64,000 bases of DNA from Ruminococcus sp. FC2018. Lineage in GTDB: Bacteria > Bacillota > Clostridia > Oscillospirales > Ruminococcaceae. The notes beneath the pieces are model-generated. The model was given only the letters and a program-made list of their open reading frames with translations, was not told the DNA's origin and did no database searches. The position numbers and the translations under genes are program-made. The stretch lies in contig NZ_JHXH01000009.1 of NCBI RefSeq assembly GCF_000621805.1, positions 49,738 through 113,737 of the forward strand, read 5' to 3'. The stretch's first letter is position 1. Every line of letters starts with the position of its first letter. This document shows positions 27,719 through 36,170 of the stretch, one piece after another.

Positions 27719-28576
27719 ATGAGAGAGATAAAAAAAGTCGCCGCAATACAGGATATGTCCGGTCTGGGGAGATGCTCCCTGACGGTGATAATTCCTGTTC
27801 TGAGCGCAATGGGTATACAGGTCTGTCCTGTTCCCACGGCGGTGCTTTCGGCTCATACGGGCTACGGCGAATTCGTAATGCACGACCTTACAGACTTTAT
27901 GGTGCCCGTGCTGGAACACTACAAGAAGCTCAGGGTGGACTTTGACTGCATATACAGCGGCTTTCTGGCATCTGCGGAGCAGATAGACCACTGCCTTGAC
28001 TTTTTCAAAGCCTTTCCAAATGCTCTGAAGCTGGTCGACCCTGTAATGGGGGACGACGGCAGGGCGTATGCCACCTACACCAAGGAGCTTTGCGGCAGAA
28101 TGGGCGAGCTTGTGGCAGTGGCGGACATAATAACTCCAAACCTTACCGAGGCGGCGATACTCCTTGGGGAACAGTACCCTAAAAATGCAGTATCACAGGA
28201 ACTTATCAAAAAATGGCTGGTGCGTCTTTCGGAAATGGGAGCGGACACCGTGGTTATAACAAGCGTTATGCTTGAGGACGGGAACATGGCTACTGTGGGC
28301 TACAACAAAGCCGACGGCAGCTTCTGGCGGCTGGACAACAAGCTTGTGCCGGCACATTATTCCGGAACAGGGGATATGTTCGCCAGCGTGCTTATAGGAA
28401 GCATACTCAAGGGTGACGACCTGGCTGTGGCTATTAACAGAGCGGGAGATTTCACCGAACATTCGGTGAGAGTTACATACAGATGCAAAAGACCGTGGAC
28501 AGAGGGACTGATGTTTGAAGGCGAGCTGGGGAAGCTGTTTTCGGACAGAAAGTACAACGACTGTGTGAGGATATGA
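27719..28576 (+). CDS. Pyridoxamine/pyridoxal kinase
   Basis: PLP-salvage kinase of the ribokinase-like PdxY/ThiD group, phosphorylating B6 vitamers. The 285-aa protein has QDMSGLGRCSLT near residue 10, LVDPVMGDDG near residue 112 and the anion-hole SGTGDMFASVL near residue 215, the expected order. Start chosen at MREIKKVAAIQDM; the longer in-frame start at 27686 has no ribosome site. Overlaps trmL (ATGA). Confidence 0.9.
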   Translation: MREIKKVAAIQDMSGLGRCSLTVIIPVLSAMGIQVCPVPTAVLSAHTGYGEFVMHDLTDFMVPVLEHYKKLRVDFDCIYSGFLASAEQIDHCLDFFKAFPNALKLVDPVMGDDGRAYATYTKELCGRMGELVAVADIITPNLTEAAILLGEQYPKNAVSQELIKKWLVRLSEMGADTVVITSVMLEDGNMATVGYNKADGSFWRLDNKLVPAHYSGTGDMFASVLIGSILKGDDLAVAINRAGDFTEHSVRVTYRCKRPWTEGLMFEGELGKLFSDRKYNDCVRI

Positions 28577-29127
28577 TGAGTTTGGATAAAAAAACGGGAC
28601 CCAGGCTCCACATAGTCCTGGCAGAGCCGAGGATACCCCAGAACACGGGGAACATATCAAGGACCTGCGCAGTTACCGGTGCGGTGCTGCACATGATAAA
28701 ACCCTACGGCTTCACCATAACCGACAGCCAGCTCAGACGGGCAGGGCTGGATTACTGGGATAAGCTTGAGATATATGAATATGAAGGCCTTGATGAGTTC
28801 TTTTCAAAAAACAGCGGAGATATGTTCTTGTTCACAACAAAGGGCAGAAAGGTCCATTCGGATGCCGTTTATGACATAAACAAGGATACATATCTTATTT
28901 TCGGCAGAGAGGACAAGGGACTGCCCGAAAAGCTGCTTTACGATAATCCCGATAAATGCGTAAGGATACCCATGCGTAAGACCCTGCGCAGTCTCAACCT
29001 TTCAAATTCCGTGGCAATAGCGGCTTATGAGGTGCTCAGACAGTGGGGATATCCCGAGCTTTCCACTAAGGGACAGCTTACACAATACACTTGGCAAGAT
29101 AGCGGGGAGGATATATTTAATGGCTAA
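28573..29127 (+). CDS. trmL: tRNA (cytidine/uridine-34 2'-O)-methyltransferase TrmL
   Basis: SPOUT methyltransferase that 2'-O-methylates the wobble base of tRNA-Leu isoacceptors using SAM. The 184-aa protein (slightly longer than the usual 155-170) has PRIPQNTGNISRTCAV near residue 19, LIFGREDKGLP near residue 115 and the SAM-loop RSLNLSNSVAIAAYE near residue 140. A second ATG at 28576 is an equally possible start. Confidence 0.95.
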   Translation: MMSLDKKTGPRLHIVLAEPRIPQNTGNISRTCAVTGAVLHMIKPYGFTITDSQLRRAGLDYWDKLEIYEYEGLDEFFSKNSGDMFLFTTKGRKVHSDAVYDINKDTYLIFGREDKGLPEKLLYDNPDKCVRIPMRKTLRSLNLSNSVAIAAYEVLRQWGYPELSTKGQLTQYTWQDSGEDIFNG

Positions 29128-29992
29128 AATAAAATTCCTTACGGATTCCGCCAGCGACATTTCGGTGGAATATGAAAAAAAGTATGACATAATGATACTT
29201 AATTTCAAGGTGGCAATGGGCGATAAAAGCTACACCACCCGTGTGGATTTCGATAACAAGAAGTTCTATAAGATGCTGGATGCATATGACGGGGTCCCTA
29301 CTACATCACAGATAACCGCAATGGAGTATGCCGAGGTTTACAAGGATCTTTACAAACAAGGCTACACCGATGTGATAAACACCACCATAAACAGCCAGGG
29401 CTCATCTACATACGGCAACTCCGTTATGGCGGTGGATATGTTCTTTGAGGAGAACCCGGAGGCAAAGGGAAAGATAAACTTTTACAACATCGACGGCAGA
29501 GGTTATACCGGCGGCTACGGATACGCCGTTATCCAGGGCGCAAAAAAAGCAAAGAAGGGTATGGCTGCAAAGGATATCGTTGCTTTTATGAAGGACTGGA
29601 TAGACAACTGTGTTATCTTCTTTGCTCCGTATACTCTTAAATACGCCAGAAAGTCCGGAAGGATACCTTCCGCTGCGGCATTTGTGGGTGAGGTCATGGG
29701 ACTCAAGCCCGTTATGAGGATACAGGATAACAAGATAGTTACCGAGACTAAGGTCAGGGGCGACAAGGCAGTGATCCCGAAGATACTTGATCTTACTGTT
29801 GAACACATGATACCTAAGACACCCTACTGTATCGTTTACGGAAACGACGAGACGGTAATGGAGGAAATGGCTCAGGTTATGATAAAGAAGGTCGGCTATC
29901 CGCCGGAAAAATACTTCCAGATCGGTGCGGCAATAGCGATCAACGCAGGTCCCAGAGTTGTGGGTGTTATTTTCAAGGCACAGCATAAGTGA
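29120..29992 (+). CDS. DegV-family fatty-acid-binding protein
   Basis: DegV/FakB proteins bind fatty acids and present them to the FakA kinase. The 290-aa protein has the N-terminal LTDSASDI, the fatty-acid pocket region (INTTINSQGSSTYGN) and the C-terminal domain with YARKSGRIPSAAAF. It begins 8 bp inside the trmL end, with GGGGAGG 9 nt upstream of ATG 29120. No fakA is nearby. Confidence 0.92.
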   Translation: MAKIKFLTDSASDISVEYEKKYDIMILNFKVAMGDKSYTTRVDFDNKKFYKMLDAYDGVPTTSQITAMEYAEVYKDLYKQGYTDVINTTINSQGSSTYGNSVMAVDMFFEENPEAKGKINFYNIDGRGYTGGYGYAVIQGAKKAKKGMAAKDIVAFMKDWIDNCVIFFAPYTLKYARKSGRIPSAAAFVGEVMGLKPVMRIQDNKIVTETKVRGDKAVIPKILDLTVEHMIPKTPYCIVYGNDETVMEEMAQVMIKKVGYPPEKYFQIGAAIAINAGPRVVGVIFKAQHK

Positions 29993-30017
29993 AATTGAGC
30001 TTTTGGAGGAGTGCTGA

Positions 30018-30236
30018 ATGAACGGAAGATTGCCGTGGATACTTATGGGCGGCGGTATCGCCATAATACTTGTGACAGGCTGGTGCAGATTCCTTATCGA
30101 CGTGGACAGAGTATGGTCGATCACGGCACTTGTTGTTGGTCTGCTTATGGTAGGTGCGGGAGCGATCATCAATTCAAAAGGCGGCAATGACAAAAGCGGC
30201 AATGACGAGAGCGGCAGGGAAAATGCCGACAAATAA
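30018..30236 (+). CDS. Small two-helix membrane protein
   Basis: 72 aa, ATG preceded by GGAGGAG. Two predicted membrane helices (about 7-26 and 36-53) and a hydrophilic tail with a repeated Gly-Asn-Asp-(Lys/Glu)-Ser unit, no known family. It follows degV by 25 bp and is likely cotranscribed. Confidence 0.7.
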   Translation: MNGRLPWILMGGGIAIILVTGWCRFLIDVDRVWSITALVVGLLMVGAGAIINSKGGNDKSGNDESGRENADK

Positions 30237-30328
30237 CAGCACTGCTGAAAGCTTGCATATCACGCAGACCGCTTTGGGATAGACAACCCAATGGCGGCGA
30301 TAAAATGTAAATCATGGGGCTTGCCCCA

Positions 30329-30342
30329 AATATAATAAAGAG
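30329..30342 (+). other. CTTG-loop hairpin before the pgk ribosome site
   Basis: GGGG and CCCC close a CTTG loop within ATGGGGCTTGCCCCAA just upstream of AGAGAGG. One of several similar hairpins around the glycolytic genes; function unknown. Coordinates approximate by a few bases: the palindrome lies in 30315-30330. Confidence 0.4.
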
Positions 30343-30357
30343 AGGATGTCTGTAATT

Positions 30358-31578
30358 ATGGCAGGATTAAACAAGGTTAGTGTTGATGACATTAACGTAA
30401 AGGGAAAGAAAGTTCTTGTGAGAGTTGACTTCAACGTACCGCTCAAGGACGGTGTTATTACCAACGATAACAGAATAACAGCTGCGCTCCCTACTATCAA
30501 AAAGCTTGTAGCTGACGGAGGAAAGGTAGTGCTTTGCTCACATCTGGGCAAGCCCAAGAACGGTCCGGAGGCTAAGTTCTCACTTGCTCCCGCTGCTGCA
30601 AGACTTGCAGAGCTGGTTGACACAAAGGTTACTTTTGCAGCTGACGATACAGTTGTAGGCGACAATGCAAAGAAGGCTGTTGCCGAGATGAACGACGGCG
30701 ATATCGTTGTTCTTGAAAACACAAGATTCAGAGGCAATGAGGAGACAAAGAACGGCGAGGAGTTTGCTAAGGAGCTTGCAGATCTGGTTGACGGTCAGGT
30801 GTTCGTTATGGACGCTTTCGGTTCCGCTCACAGAGCACACGCTTCCACAGCAGGCGTTACAAAGTTTGTCAAGGAAACAGCAGTGGGCTACCTCATGCAG
30901 AAGGAGATCACCTTCCTGGGCAACGCTGTTGAGGATCCTGTAAGACCTTTCGTTGCTATCCTTGGCGGTGCAAAGGTCGCAGACAAGCTGAACGTTATCA
31001 ACAACCTGCTTGAAAAGTGCGACACACTTATCATCGGCGGCGGTATGGCTTATACATTCCTCAAGGCTCAGGGCAAGGAAGTTGGTCTTTCACTGGTTGA
31101 CGACACCAAGCTTGACTACTGCAAGGAAATGATGGAAAAGGCTGAAAAGCTTGGCAAGAAGCTGCTTCTTCCTATCGACACAACTATCGCAGCAGGCTTC
31201 CCTGATCCTATCGACGCTCAGATCGACGTAAGCGTTGTTGACGCTGACAGCATCCCTGCTGACATGGAGGGTCTGGACATCGGCGACAAGACAGCAGCTC
31301 TCTTCGGCGACGCTGTAAAGAGCGCAAAGACAGTTGTATGGAACGGTCCTATGGGCGTGTTCGAGAACCCTGTTCTGGCAAAGGGAACTATTGCAGTTGC
31401 AAAGGCACTTGCCGAGACAGATGCTACTACTATCATCGGCGGCGGCGATTCCGCAGCAGCTGTTATCCAGCTGGGCTTTGCAGACAAGATGAGCCACATC
31501 TCCACAGGCGGCGGAGCTTCCCTTGAGTACCTTGAGGGCAAGGTTCTTCCGGGTATCGACGTTATAGCAGATAAGTAA
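30358..31578 (+). CDS. pgk: Phosphoglycerate kinase
   Basis: Glycolytic enzyme making ATP from 1,3-bisphosphoglycerate. 406 aa, standard length, with VRVDFNVPL near residue 20, the [10 protein letters not shown] and LGGAKVADK blocks, and the nucleotide-binding GGGDSAAA near residue 365. Codons are dominated by AGA, ATC, GTT and GCA, as expected of a highly expressed gene. Start chosen at ATG 30358; the in-frame ATG at 30346 abuts the ribosome site. gap is not adjacent. Confidence 0.98.
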   Translation: MAGLNKVSVDDINVKGKKVLVRVDFNVPLKDGVITNDNRITAALPTIKKLVADGGKVVLCSHLGKPKNGPEAKFSLAPAAARLAELVDTKVTFAADDTVVGDNAKKAVAEMNDGDIVVLENTRFRGNEETKNGEEFAKELADLVDGQVFVMDAFGSAHRAHASTAGVTKFVKETAVGYLMQKEITFLGNAVEDPVRPFVAILGGAKVADKLNVINNLLEKCDTLIIGGGMAYTFLKAQGKEVGLSLVDDTKLDYCKEMMEKAEKLGKKLLLPIDTTIAAGFPDPIDAQIDVSVVDADSIPADMEGLDIGDKTAALFGDAVKSAKTVVWNGPMGVFENPVLAKGTIAVAKALAETDATTIIGGGDSAAAVIQLGFADKMSHISTGGGASLEYLEGKVLPGIDVIADK

Positions 31579-31633
31579 TATTCCACAGGCTGAATACTCA
31601 ATAAACGACATAAGTCTTGGTAATGAAAGCTTG

Positions 31634-31668
31634 GGGCAGGCAGCAAAAATGCCTGCCCTTTTCTGTTT
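31634..31668 (+). terminator. Terminator after pgk
   Basis: GGGCAGGCA (31634-31642) pairs with TGCCTGCCC (31650-31658), followed by TTTTCTGTTTT. It lies only about 20 bp before the next start. Confidence 0.85.
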
Positions 31669-31686
31669 TGAGAAAAAGGAGAGAAC

Positions 31687-32541
31687 ATGAAGTATTACCT
31701 CAAAAGCATAAAAGCCAACGGTCGGCTGCTGTTAATGATAATGGCGATAAATCTGTGTATTGATCTGTTGGTTTTTGCTTCAAGCCTTCCGAATGCTGAG
31801 ATGAAGGGGTACTGGGTCCCTACAGCAATATGTCTGGTGATAACAGTGGGGGTAATGCTGTTTTTCATTGCATTGATATGCGTGATAACAAAGAAAAATA
31901 TAGAGTGTTACAGGCTGCTTGATGAAAAGGGACCGTGTCCGGAGCTTATTGAGGCGTATGCAAGGGCGAGAAAGTATAAGCTGAGTGCAAGAGACCACTG
32001 TGTGCTTGCCTCGTATTATCTGGCAATGGACGATCCGGACGGGGCGGACAGTGAGCTTGCTGTCGCCGGACAGCTGCAAATGTACGATGTTGTCACAAAG
32101 GTCTATTATTCGGAGCTTTTCACAGAGACGAGAATAAAGCAGAGAAGATTTCCCGAGGCAGCTGTGATGTACAACAACTATCTGAGCATAAACGGGGAGT
32201 ATTGCAGGTCTCATCCCGGGGCATTGGCTGTTGAGCATTATTCAAACGGTGCTTTGTTTCAGGCAATGAACGGAAATATGCAGGGCGCAATGGAAAATCT
32301 CAACGCCATGGAAAAGTCCATAAAAAGGACACGCAAGTTTGCTTTTACCAGAAACACTGCGCTTATGGGTGTATACCTCATTATGAGGGATTATGCCAAT
32401 GCGGACAGCATAAAAGACATGATGCTCAAGGACATTGACACCTTTGACGGGTTCGATCTGATATGCGACAAACAACTGGTAATGCATGACATAGTAAGTA
32501 TGCAAAAGACGTTCGATGAGCGTACCGGGGATACATATTAA
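31687..32541 (+). CDS. Membrane protein with helical repeat-like domain, unknown
   Basis: 284 aa. Two membrane helices near the N-terminus (about 13-33 and 43-68), then a soluble all-helical part whose spacing of small and aromatic residues (YYLAMDDPDGADSELAVAG, RRFPEAAVMYNNYLSING) looks TPR-like. No family recognised. AAAAGGAGAG precedes the ATG. Sits between pgk and tpiA with a second membrane gene 19 bp downstream. Confidence 0.75.
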   Translation: MKYYLKSIKANGRLLLMIMAINLCIDLLVFASSLPNAEMKGYWVPTAICLVITVGVMLFFIALICVITKKNIECYRLLDEKGPCPELIEAYARARKYKLSARDHCVLASYYLAMDDPDGADSELAVAGQLQMYDVVTKVYYSELFTETRIKQRRFPEAAVMYNNYLSINGEYCRSHPGALAVEHYSNGALFQAMNGNMQGAMENLNAMEKSIKRTRKFAFTRNTALMGVYLIMRDYANADSIKDMMLKDIDTFDGFDLICDKQLVMHDIVSMQKTFDERTGDTY

Positions 32542-32560
32542 AAGAATATGAGAGGAAAGA

Positions 32561-33115
32561 ATGAAAATGGAATTTTTGGCTGTGCTGGCAGATGAATCAA
32601 GTGAAACACCGCTTAAAGGCGTGTTTTCAAGCTGGCAGGGAATAATCGGGATAATACTTGCTGTAGTAGGGGTAATGATGATCTATGTGGGCATAAAAGT
32701 CTATAACGGATTCAAGGTGGATTTTTCAACTTCCCAGAATATTCCCGAGGAGGATACTCACGTTCCTGCCACAGCAAAGATACAAAATAAGGTGAAAACC
32801 ACAATGCCCGATTTCAACGGTCAGGGAGAGCGTGAGATAATCGAGTGGACAATGGTGTATGAAGTGGACGGGGAAAAGTATAAGCAGACTATCCCCGACA
32901 ACGGGTACGAGAAAGGTCAGATAATCGATATCATGTATGAGCCCGGCGATCCCAACAACTTTTATGTTTACGACAAGCAGGCGGAAGAGGCGGCTGCACT
33001 GGCAGAGGAAAACGGTGAGCAGCAGGAGCCGGCAGAGAAAAATAAGCTGGGACTTGGCATGGTCGTTCTTGCACTGCTTCTCATAGGCATAGGAGTTATG
33101 ATGATAATAAGCTGA
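32561..33115 (+). CDS. DUF3592-like membrane protein, second copy
   Basis: 184 aa: helix about 25-47, a soluble domain with IEWTMVYEVDGEKYKQTI and IMYEPGDPNNFYVY, a Glu/Ala-rich linker (about 143-160), and a C-terminal helix about 163-183. The arrangement and the Y-x-P-G/x-P-x-x-F pattern match the shorter protein at 22509. Function unknown. ATG at 32561 or 32567 both possible behind GAGAGG. Confidence 0.75.
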   Translation: MKMEFLAVLADESSETPLKGVFSSWQGIIGIILAVVGVMMIYVGIKVYNGFKVDFSTSQNIPEEDTHVPATAKIQNKVKTTMPDFNGQGEREIIEWTMVYEVDGEKYKQTIPDNGYEKGQIIDIMYEPGDPNNFYVYDKQAEEAAALAEENGEQQEPAEKNKLGLGMVVLALLLIGIGVMMIIS

Positions 33116-33121
33116 TGTGCG

Positions 33122-33150
33122 TTGACAAAACGGTACGGATGTAGTATAAT
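33122..33150 (+). promoter_or_regulatory. Consensus promoter for tpiA-gpmI
   Basis: TTGACA (33122-33127) and TATAAT (33145-33150), spacer 17 bp: a perfect sigma-A promoter, 237 bp before tpiA. Confidence 0.88.
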
Positions 33151-33155
33151 CTAAT

Positions 33156-33295
33156 TGCCGATGTCCTTCACCGCTAATGGCGGTGAAGTGCACACGGTCT
33201 TTTGGCGGATAGCACCGCCAAAATCCGTAGGGAGCTTGCGCTCCCACGGGCAAAGATCGCCTCGTCGCAGCCGATGTCGAGCAAGCTCACATCGG
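33156..33295 (+). promoter_or_regulatory. Structured 5' leader of tpiA with four hairpins
   Basis: Four hairpins stand in a row: CTTCACCGC/GCGGTGAAG (33166-33188), TTTTGGCGG/CCGCCAAAA with outer ACGG/CCGT (33194-33228), GGGAGC/GCTCCC (33230-33245, extendable by CGT/ACG), and CCGATGT..GAG/CTC..ACATCGG (33271-33295). CCGATGT also occurs at 33158-33164, so ACATCGG could instead close the whole block as a multibranch fold. It matches no riboswitch I know. Could be a regulatory leader or an inserted palindromic element. Confidence 0.5.
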
Positions 33296-33386
33296 GCTTT
33301 GCTCCGAGATAAATAAAAGGTCGGAAAACAATGATATTGTTTAATAATAGGGCAATTGCCCAATCAATAGAAAAGGAGTTTTTACT

Positions 33387-34163
33387 ATGAAAAAGTCGGT
33401 AAGAAAGGCTATCATCGCCGGAAACTGGAAAATGAACAAGACAAGACCCGAAGCTAAGGAGCTTCTTGAGGCTATCAAGCCTCTGGTTGCCAACGCTGAG
33501 GGCAAGGTAGAGGTCATCGCTTGCGTGCCTTTCACAAACCTTGAAACTGCTATCAATGCAACCGCAGGTTCAAACGTAAAGATCGGTGCAGAGAATTGCC
33601 ACTTTGAAAAGAGCGGTGCGTTCACAGGCGAGATATCTGCTGATATGTTGGTGGAGCTGGGCGTTGAGTACGTTGTTCTCGGTCACTCCGAGAGAAGACA
33701 GTACTTCGGTGAGACAGACGAAACGGTAAACAAGAGAACAAAGGCTGCCCTTGCAGCAGGTCTGAAGCCTATCGTTTGCGTTGGCGAGCTGCTTTGGGAG
33801 CGTGAGTGCAACATCACAGAGGAAGTTATCGCAAAGCAGATCAAGCTTGATTTCTACGATATCTCTGCACAGGACATCAAAAAGTGCGTTATCGCTTATG
33901 AGCCTGTATGGGCTATCGGAACAGGCAAGACCGCAACAGCTGACCAGGCTGAGGAGGTTTGCGCATTCATCAGAAAGATGCTGGCAAAGCTTTACGACGA
34001 GGCTACCGCAGAGGCAGTTACTATCCAGTACGGCGGATCAATGAACGCAGGCAACGCTGCAGAACTTCTCTCCAAGGAGAATGTTGACGGCGGACTTATC
34101 GGCGGTGCATCCCTCAAGGCAAACGACTTCAACACAATTGTACAGGCTGCTGTTGAAGGCTGA
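33387..34163 (+). CDS. tpiA: Triosephosphate isomerase
   Basis: Interconverts dihydroxyacetone phosphate and glyceraldehyde-3-phosphate. 258 aa with Lys15 in GNWKMNK, the electrophile His in VLGHSERRQYFGE near residue 96, catalytic Glu in AYEPVWAIGTGKTA near residue 170 and phosphate-binding GGASLKANDF. AAAAGGAG precedes the ATG. High-expression codon use. gpmI follows after 40 bp. Confidence 0.98.
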   Translation: MKKSVRKAIIAGNWKMNKTRPEAKELLEAIKPLVANAEGKVEVIACVPFTNLETAINATAGSNVKIGAENCHFEKSGAFTGEISADMLVELGVEYVVLGHSERRQYFGETDETVNKRTKAALAAGLKPIVCVGELLWERECNITEEVIAKQIKLDFYDISAQDIKKCVIAYEPVWAIGTGKTATADQAEEVCAFIRKMLAKLYDEATAEAVTIQYGGSMNAGNAAELLSKENVDGGLIGGASLKANDFNTIVQAAVEG

Positions 34164-34203
34164 TAATACAGTTCACTATAAGTGAGTAGAATGGAGATAT
34201 ATT

Positions 34204-35784
34204 ATGAGTAAAAAAACAGTTGTACTTGTTGTTATGGACGGTGTGGGAATTTCCAAGACACATCTTGGAGATGCTGTAACAGAGGCAAACACACCTACCC
34301 TTGACAGACTGTGGAAGGAGTGTCCTCACACCACATTGAAGGCTCACGGAGATGCTGTGGGACTGCCCACAGACGACGATATGGGTAACTCCGAGGTAGG
34401 TCATAACGCACTTGGCTGCGGACAGATCTATTCTCAGGGAGCAAAGCTGGTAAACGAGTCTATCGCAAGCGGAAAGATGTTTGAGTCTGCAACATGGAAA
34501 AAGCTTATCTCAAACGTTAAGGACAACGGTTCCACATTCCACTTCCTGGGACTGCTCTCCGACGGTAACGTTCACTCGAATATCGCTCATCTTAAAACAA
34601 TGCTTGCACAGTGCAAAAAAGAGGGCGTTGCAAAGGTAAGATGCCATATCCTGCTCGACGGACGTGACGTTCCCGCAACAAGCGCACCTATCTATATTGA
34701 GGATCTTGAAAAGTGCATCGCAGAGCTTAACGATGCTTCCTTTGATGCACAGATCGCATCCGGCGGCGGAAGAATGAAGATCACTATGGACAGATATCAG
34801 GCTGACTGGGGCATGGTCGAGCTTGGCTGGAACACCCATGTTCACGGTCAGGGCAGACAGTTTGCAACTGCACTTGAGGCAGTTGAGGCTCTCAGAGGCG
34901 AGACAGAGGCTATCGACCAGGATCTTCCTCCTTTTGTTATCGCAAAGGACGGCAAGCCTGTAGGCAAGGTCGAGGACAACGACAGCGTTGTACTGTTCAA
35001 CTTCAGAGGCGACAGAGCTTTGGAGATCTCAATGGCATTTGACGGCGGAGCAGAGTTCAAGCACTTTGACAGGGGCGTTATGCCAAAGGTTATTTATGCA
35101 GGTATGCTGGAGTACGACGGCGATCTGAAGATCCCTAACAACTACCTTGTAAATCCTCCCGAGATCAAAAACACACTTTCTGAGGTGCTGGTAAATGCAG
35201 GGCTTAACTCCTACGCTGTTTCCGAGACCCAGAAGTACGGTCACGTTACATATTTCTGGAACGGCAACCGTTCCGAGAAGTTCTCCGAGGAGCTTGAAAC
35301 ATGGAAAGAGATCCCTTCTGACAACGTTTCATTCGACCAGAGACCTTGGATGAAGTCCGCAGAGATAACCGACGATATGATCGAGGCTATCAAGTCGCAG
35401 AAGTACGACTTCATCAGATGCAACTATCCTAACGGCGACATGGTAGGTCACACAGGTTCGATGGATTCCACGATCGTTGCAGTTGAGGCTGTTGATATCG
35501 GTCTTACCAGATTGCTCAAGGTGGCACAGGAGTACGACTGCACAGTTCTTATCACAGCCGATCACGGCAACGCCGATGAGATGCTTGAAAAGAACAAGAA
35601 GGGCGAGATCAATGTAAGAACAGCTCACTCTCTCAACAGAGTTCCGTTCTTCATCGTAAGCAAGGATAAGTACGAGATAATCGATGCTGAAAGCACAAAG
35701 TACGGCCTTGCAAACGTTGCACCAACGGTGCTGAAGATATTTGGAATCAAGGCTCCCGATTGCTGGGAAGACTCAATGATATAA
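34204..35784 (+). CDS. gpmI: 2,3-bisphosphoglycerate-independent phosphoglycerate mutase
   Basis: Mn-dependent interconversion of 3- and 2-phosphoglycerate. The 526-aa protein has the metal Asp12 in VVMDGVG, the phosphoserine Ser63 in GNSEVGH, the LLSDGNVHS and RDVPATS blocks, and the C-terminal metal site ITADHGNADEM and RTAHS. A little longer than the usual 510. Completes a pgk-tpiA-gpmI glycolytic group; enolase is not here. Confidence 0.97.
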   Translation: MSKKTVVLVVMDGVGISKTHLGDAVTEANTPTLDRLWKECPHTTLKAHGDAVGLPTDDDMGNSEVGHNALGCGQIYSQGAKLVNESIASGKMFESATWKKLISNVKDNGSTFHFLGLLSDGNVHSNIAHLKTMLAQCKKEGVAKVRCHILLDGRDVPATSAPIYIEDLEKCIAELNDASFDAQIASGGGRMKITMDRYQADWGMVELGWNTHVHGQGRQFATALEAVEALRGETEAIDQDLPPFVIAKDGKPVGKVEDNDSVVLFNFRGDRALEISMAFDGGAEFKHFDRGVMPKVIYAGMLEYDGDLKIPNNYLVNPPEIKNTLSEVLVNAGLNSYAVSETQKYGHVTYFWNGNRSEKFSEELETWKEIPSDNVSFDQRPWMKSAEITDDMIEAIKSQKYDFIRCNYPNGDMVGHTGSMDSTIVAVEAVDIGLTRLLKVAQEYDCTVLITADHGNADEMLEKNKKGEINVRTAHSLNRVPFFIVSKDKYEIIDAESTKYGLANVAPTVLKIFGIKAPDCWEDSMI

Positions 35785-36007
35785 TGATTCGGTTGGGGAA
35801 AACCCTTTTGAAAGAAGGTTGGAAAATGGCATAGCCATTCTCCGGAGTAACCGTGGTAACGGTTGCTCCATCCCACAAACCCCACCCCTAAAACTTTTAA
35901 TGATTTTTCGCCGTTTGGGTCTGCGACCCAAACAACGAAAAAGTAGTGAGAGCTTAGAATTGAGACTTGAAGAAAGCCTTTCAAAAGAGCACTCACAATC
36001 GAATCAT
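35784..36007. repeat. Inverted-repeat-bounded structured element (MITE-like or ncRNA)
   Basis: 224 bp starting on the gpmI stop. Ends are inverted: ATGATTCG (35784-35791) with CGAATCAT (36000-36007), then CTTTTGAAAG (35805-35814) with CTTTCAAAAG (35978-35987). Inside are hairpins AATGGC/GCCATT (35825-35839), GGAGTAACCG/CGGTTGCTCC (35844-35869), and TTTTTCG..GTTTGGGTC/GACCCAAAC..CGAAAAA (35904-35942). No coding frame is credible. Either a miniature mobile element or a structured RNA. Confidence 0.6.
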
Positions 36008-36009
36008 AT

Positions 36010-36120
36010 ACATATATGATCTATGGCTTTTCACATAGTGGTAGATGTATGTCCGAATGGGTAAACTGTTCGCTTGCGAACAGTAGGGGGCGACCGGAAA
36101 GCCCCCTGAATAAAGCGCAC
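36010..36120. other. Hairpin-rich non-coding stretch before the folC terminator
   Basis: CTATG/CATAG, then ACTGTTCG/CGAACAGT around a CTTG loop (near 36065-36085), then AGGGGGC/GCCCCCT around GACCGGAAA (near 36087-36109). No gene. Similar in style to the tpiA leader. Confidence 0.5.
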
Positions 36121-36138
36121 AGCGTATATTTAAAACAA

Positions 36139-36170
36139 AAAGCTGAGGTTTTCACGCCTCAGCTTTTTTT
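36139..36170. terminator. Bidirectional terminator overlapping the folC stop
   Basis: AAAGCTGAGG and CCTCAGCTTT pair with T tracts on both strands. The folC stop (36152-36154) lies in the loop, so its last codons form one arm. Confidence 0.88.

Noticed and set aside
33156..33295. A known riboswitch in the tpiA leader
   Set aside because: I looked for TPP, SAM, glycine, purine, lysine, ZTP, c-di-GMP and T-box signatures by eye and found none.
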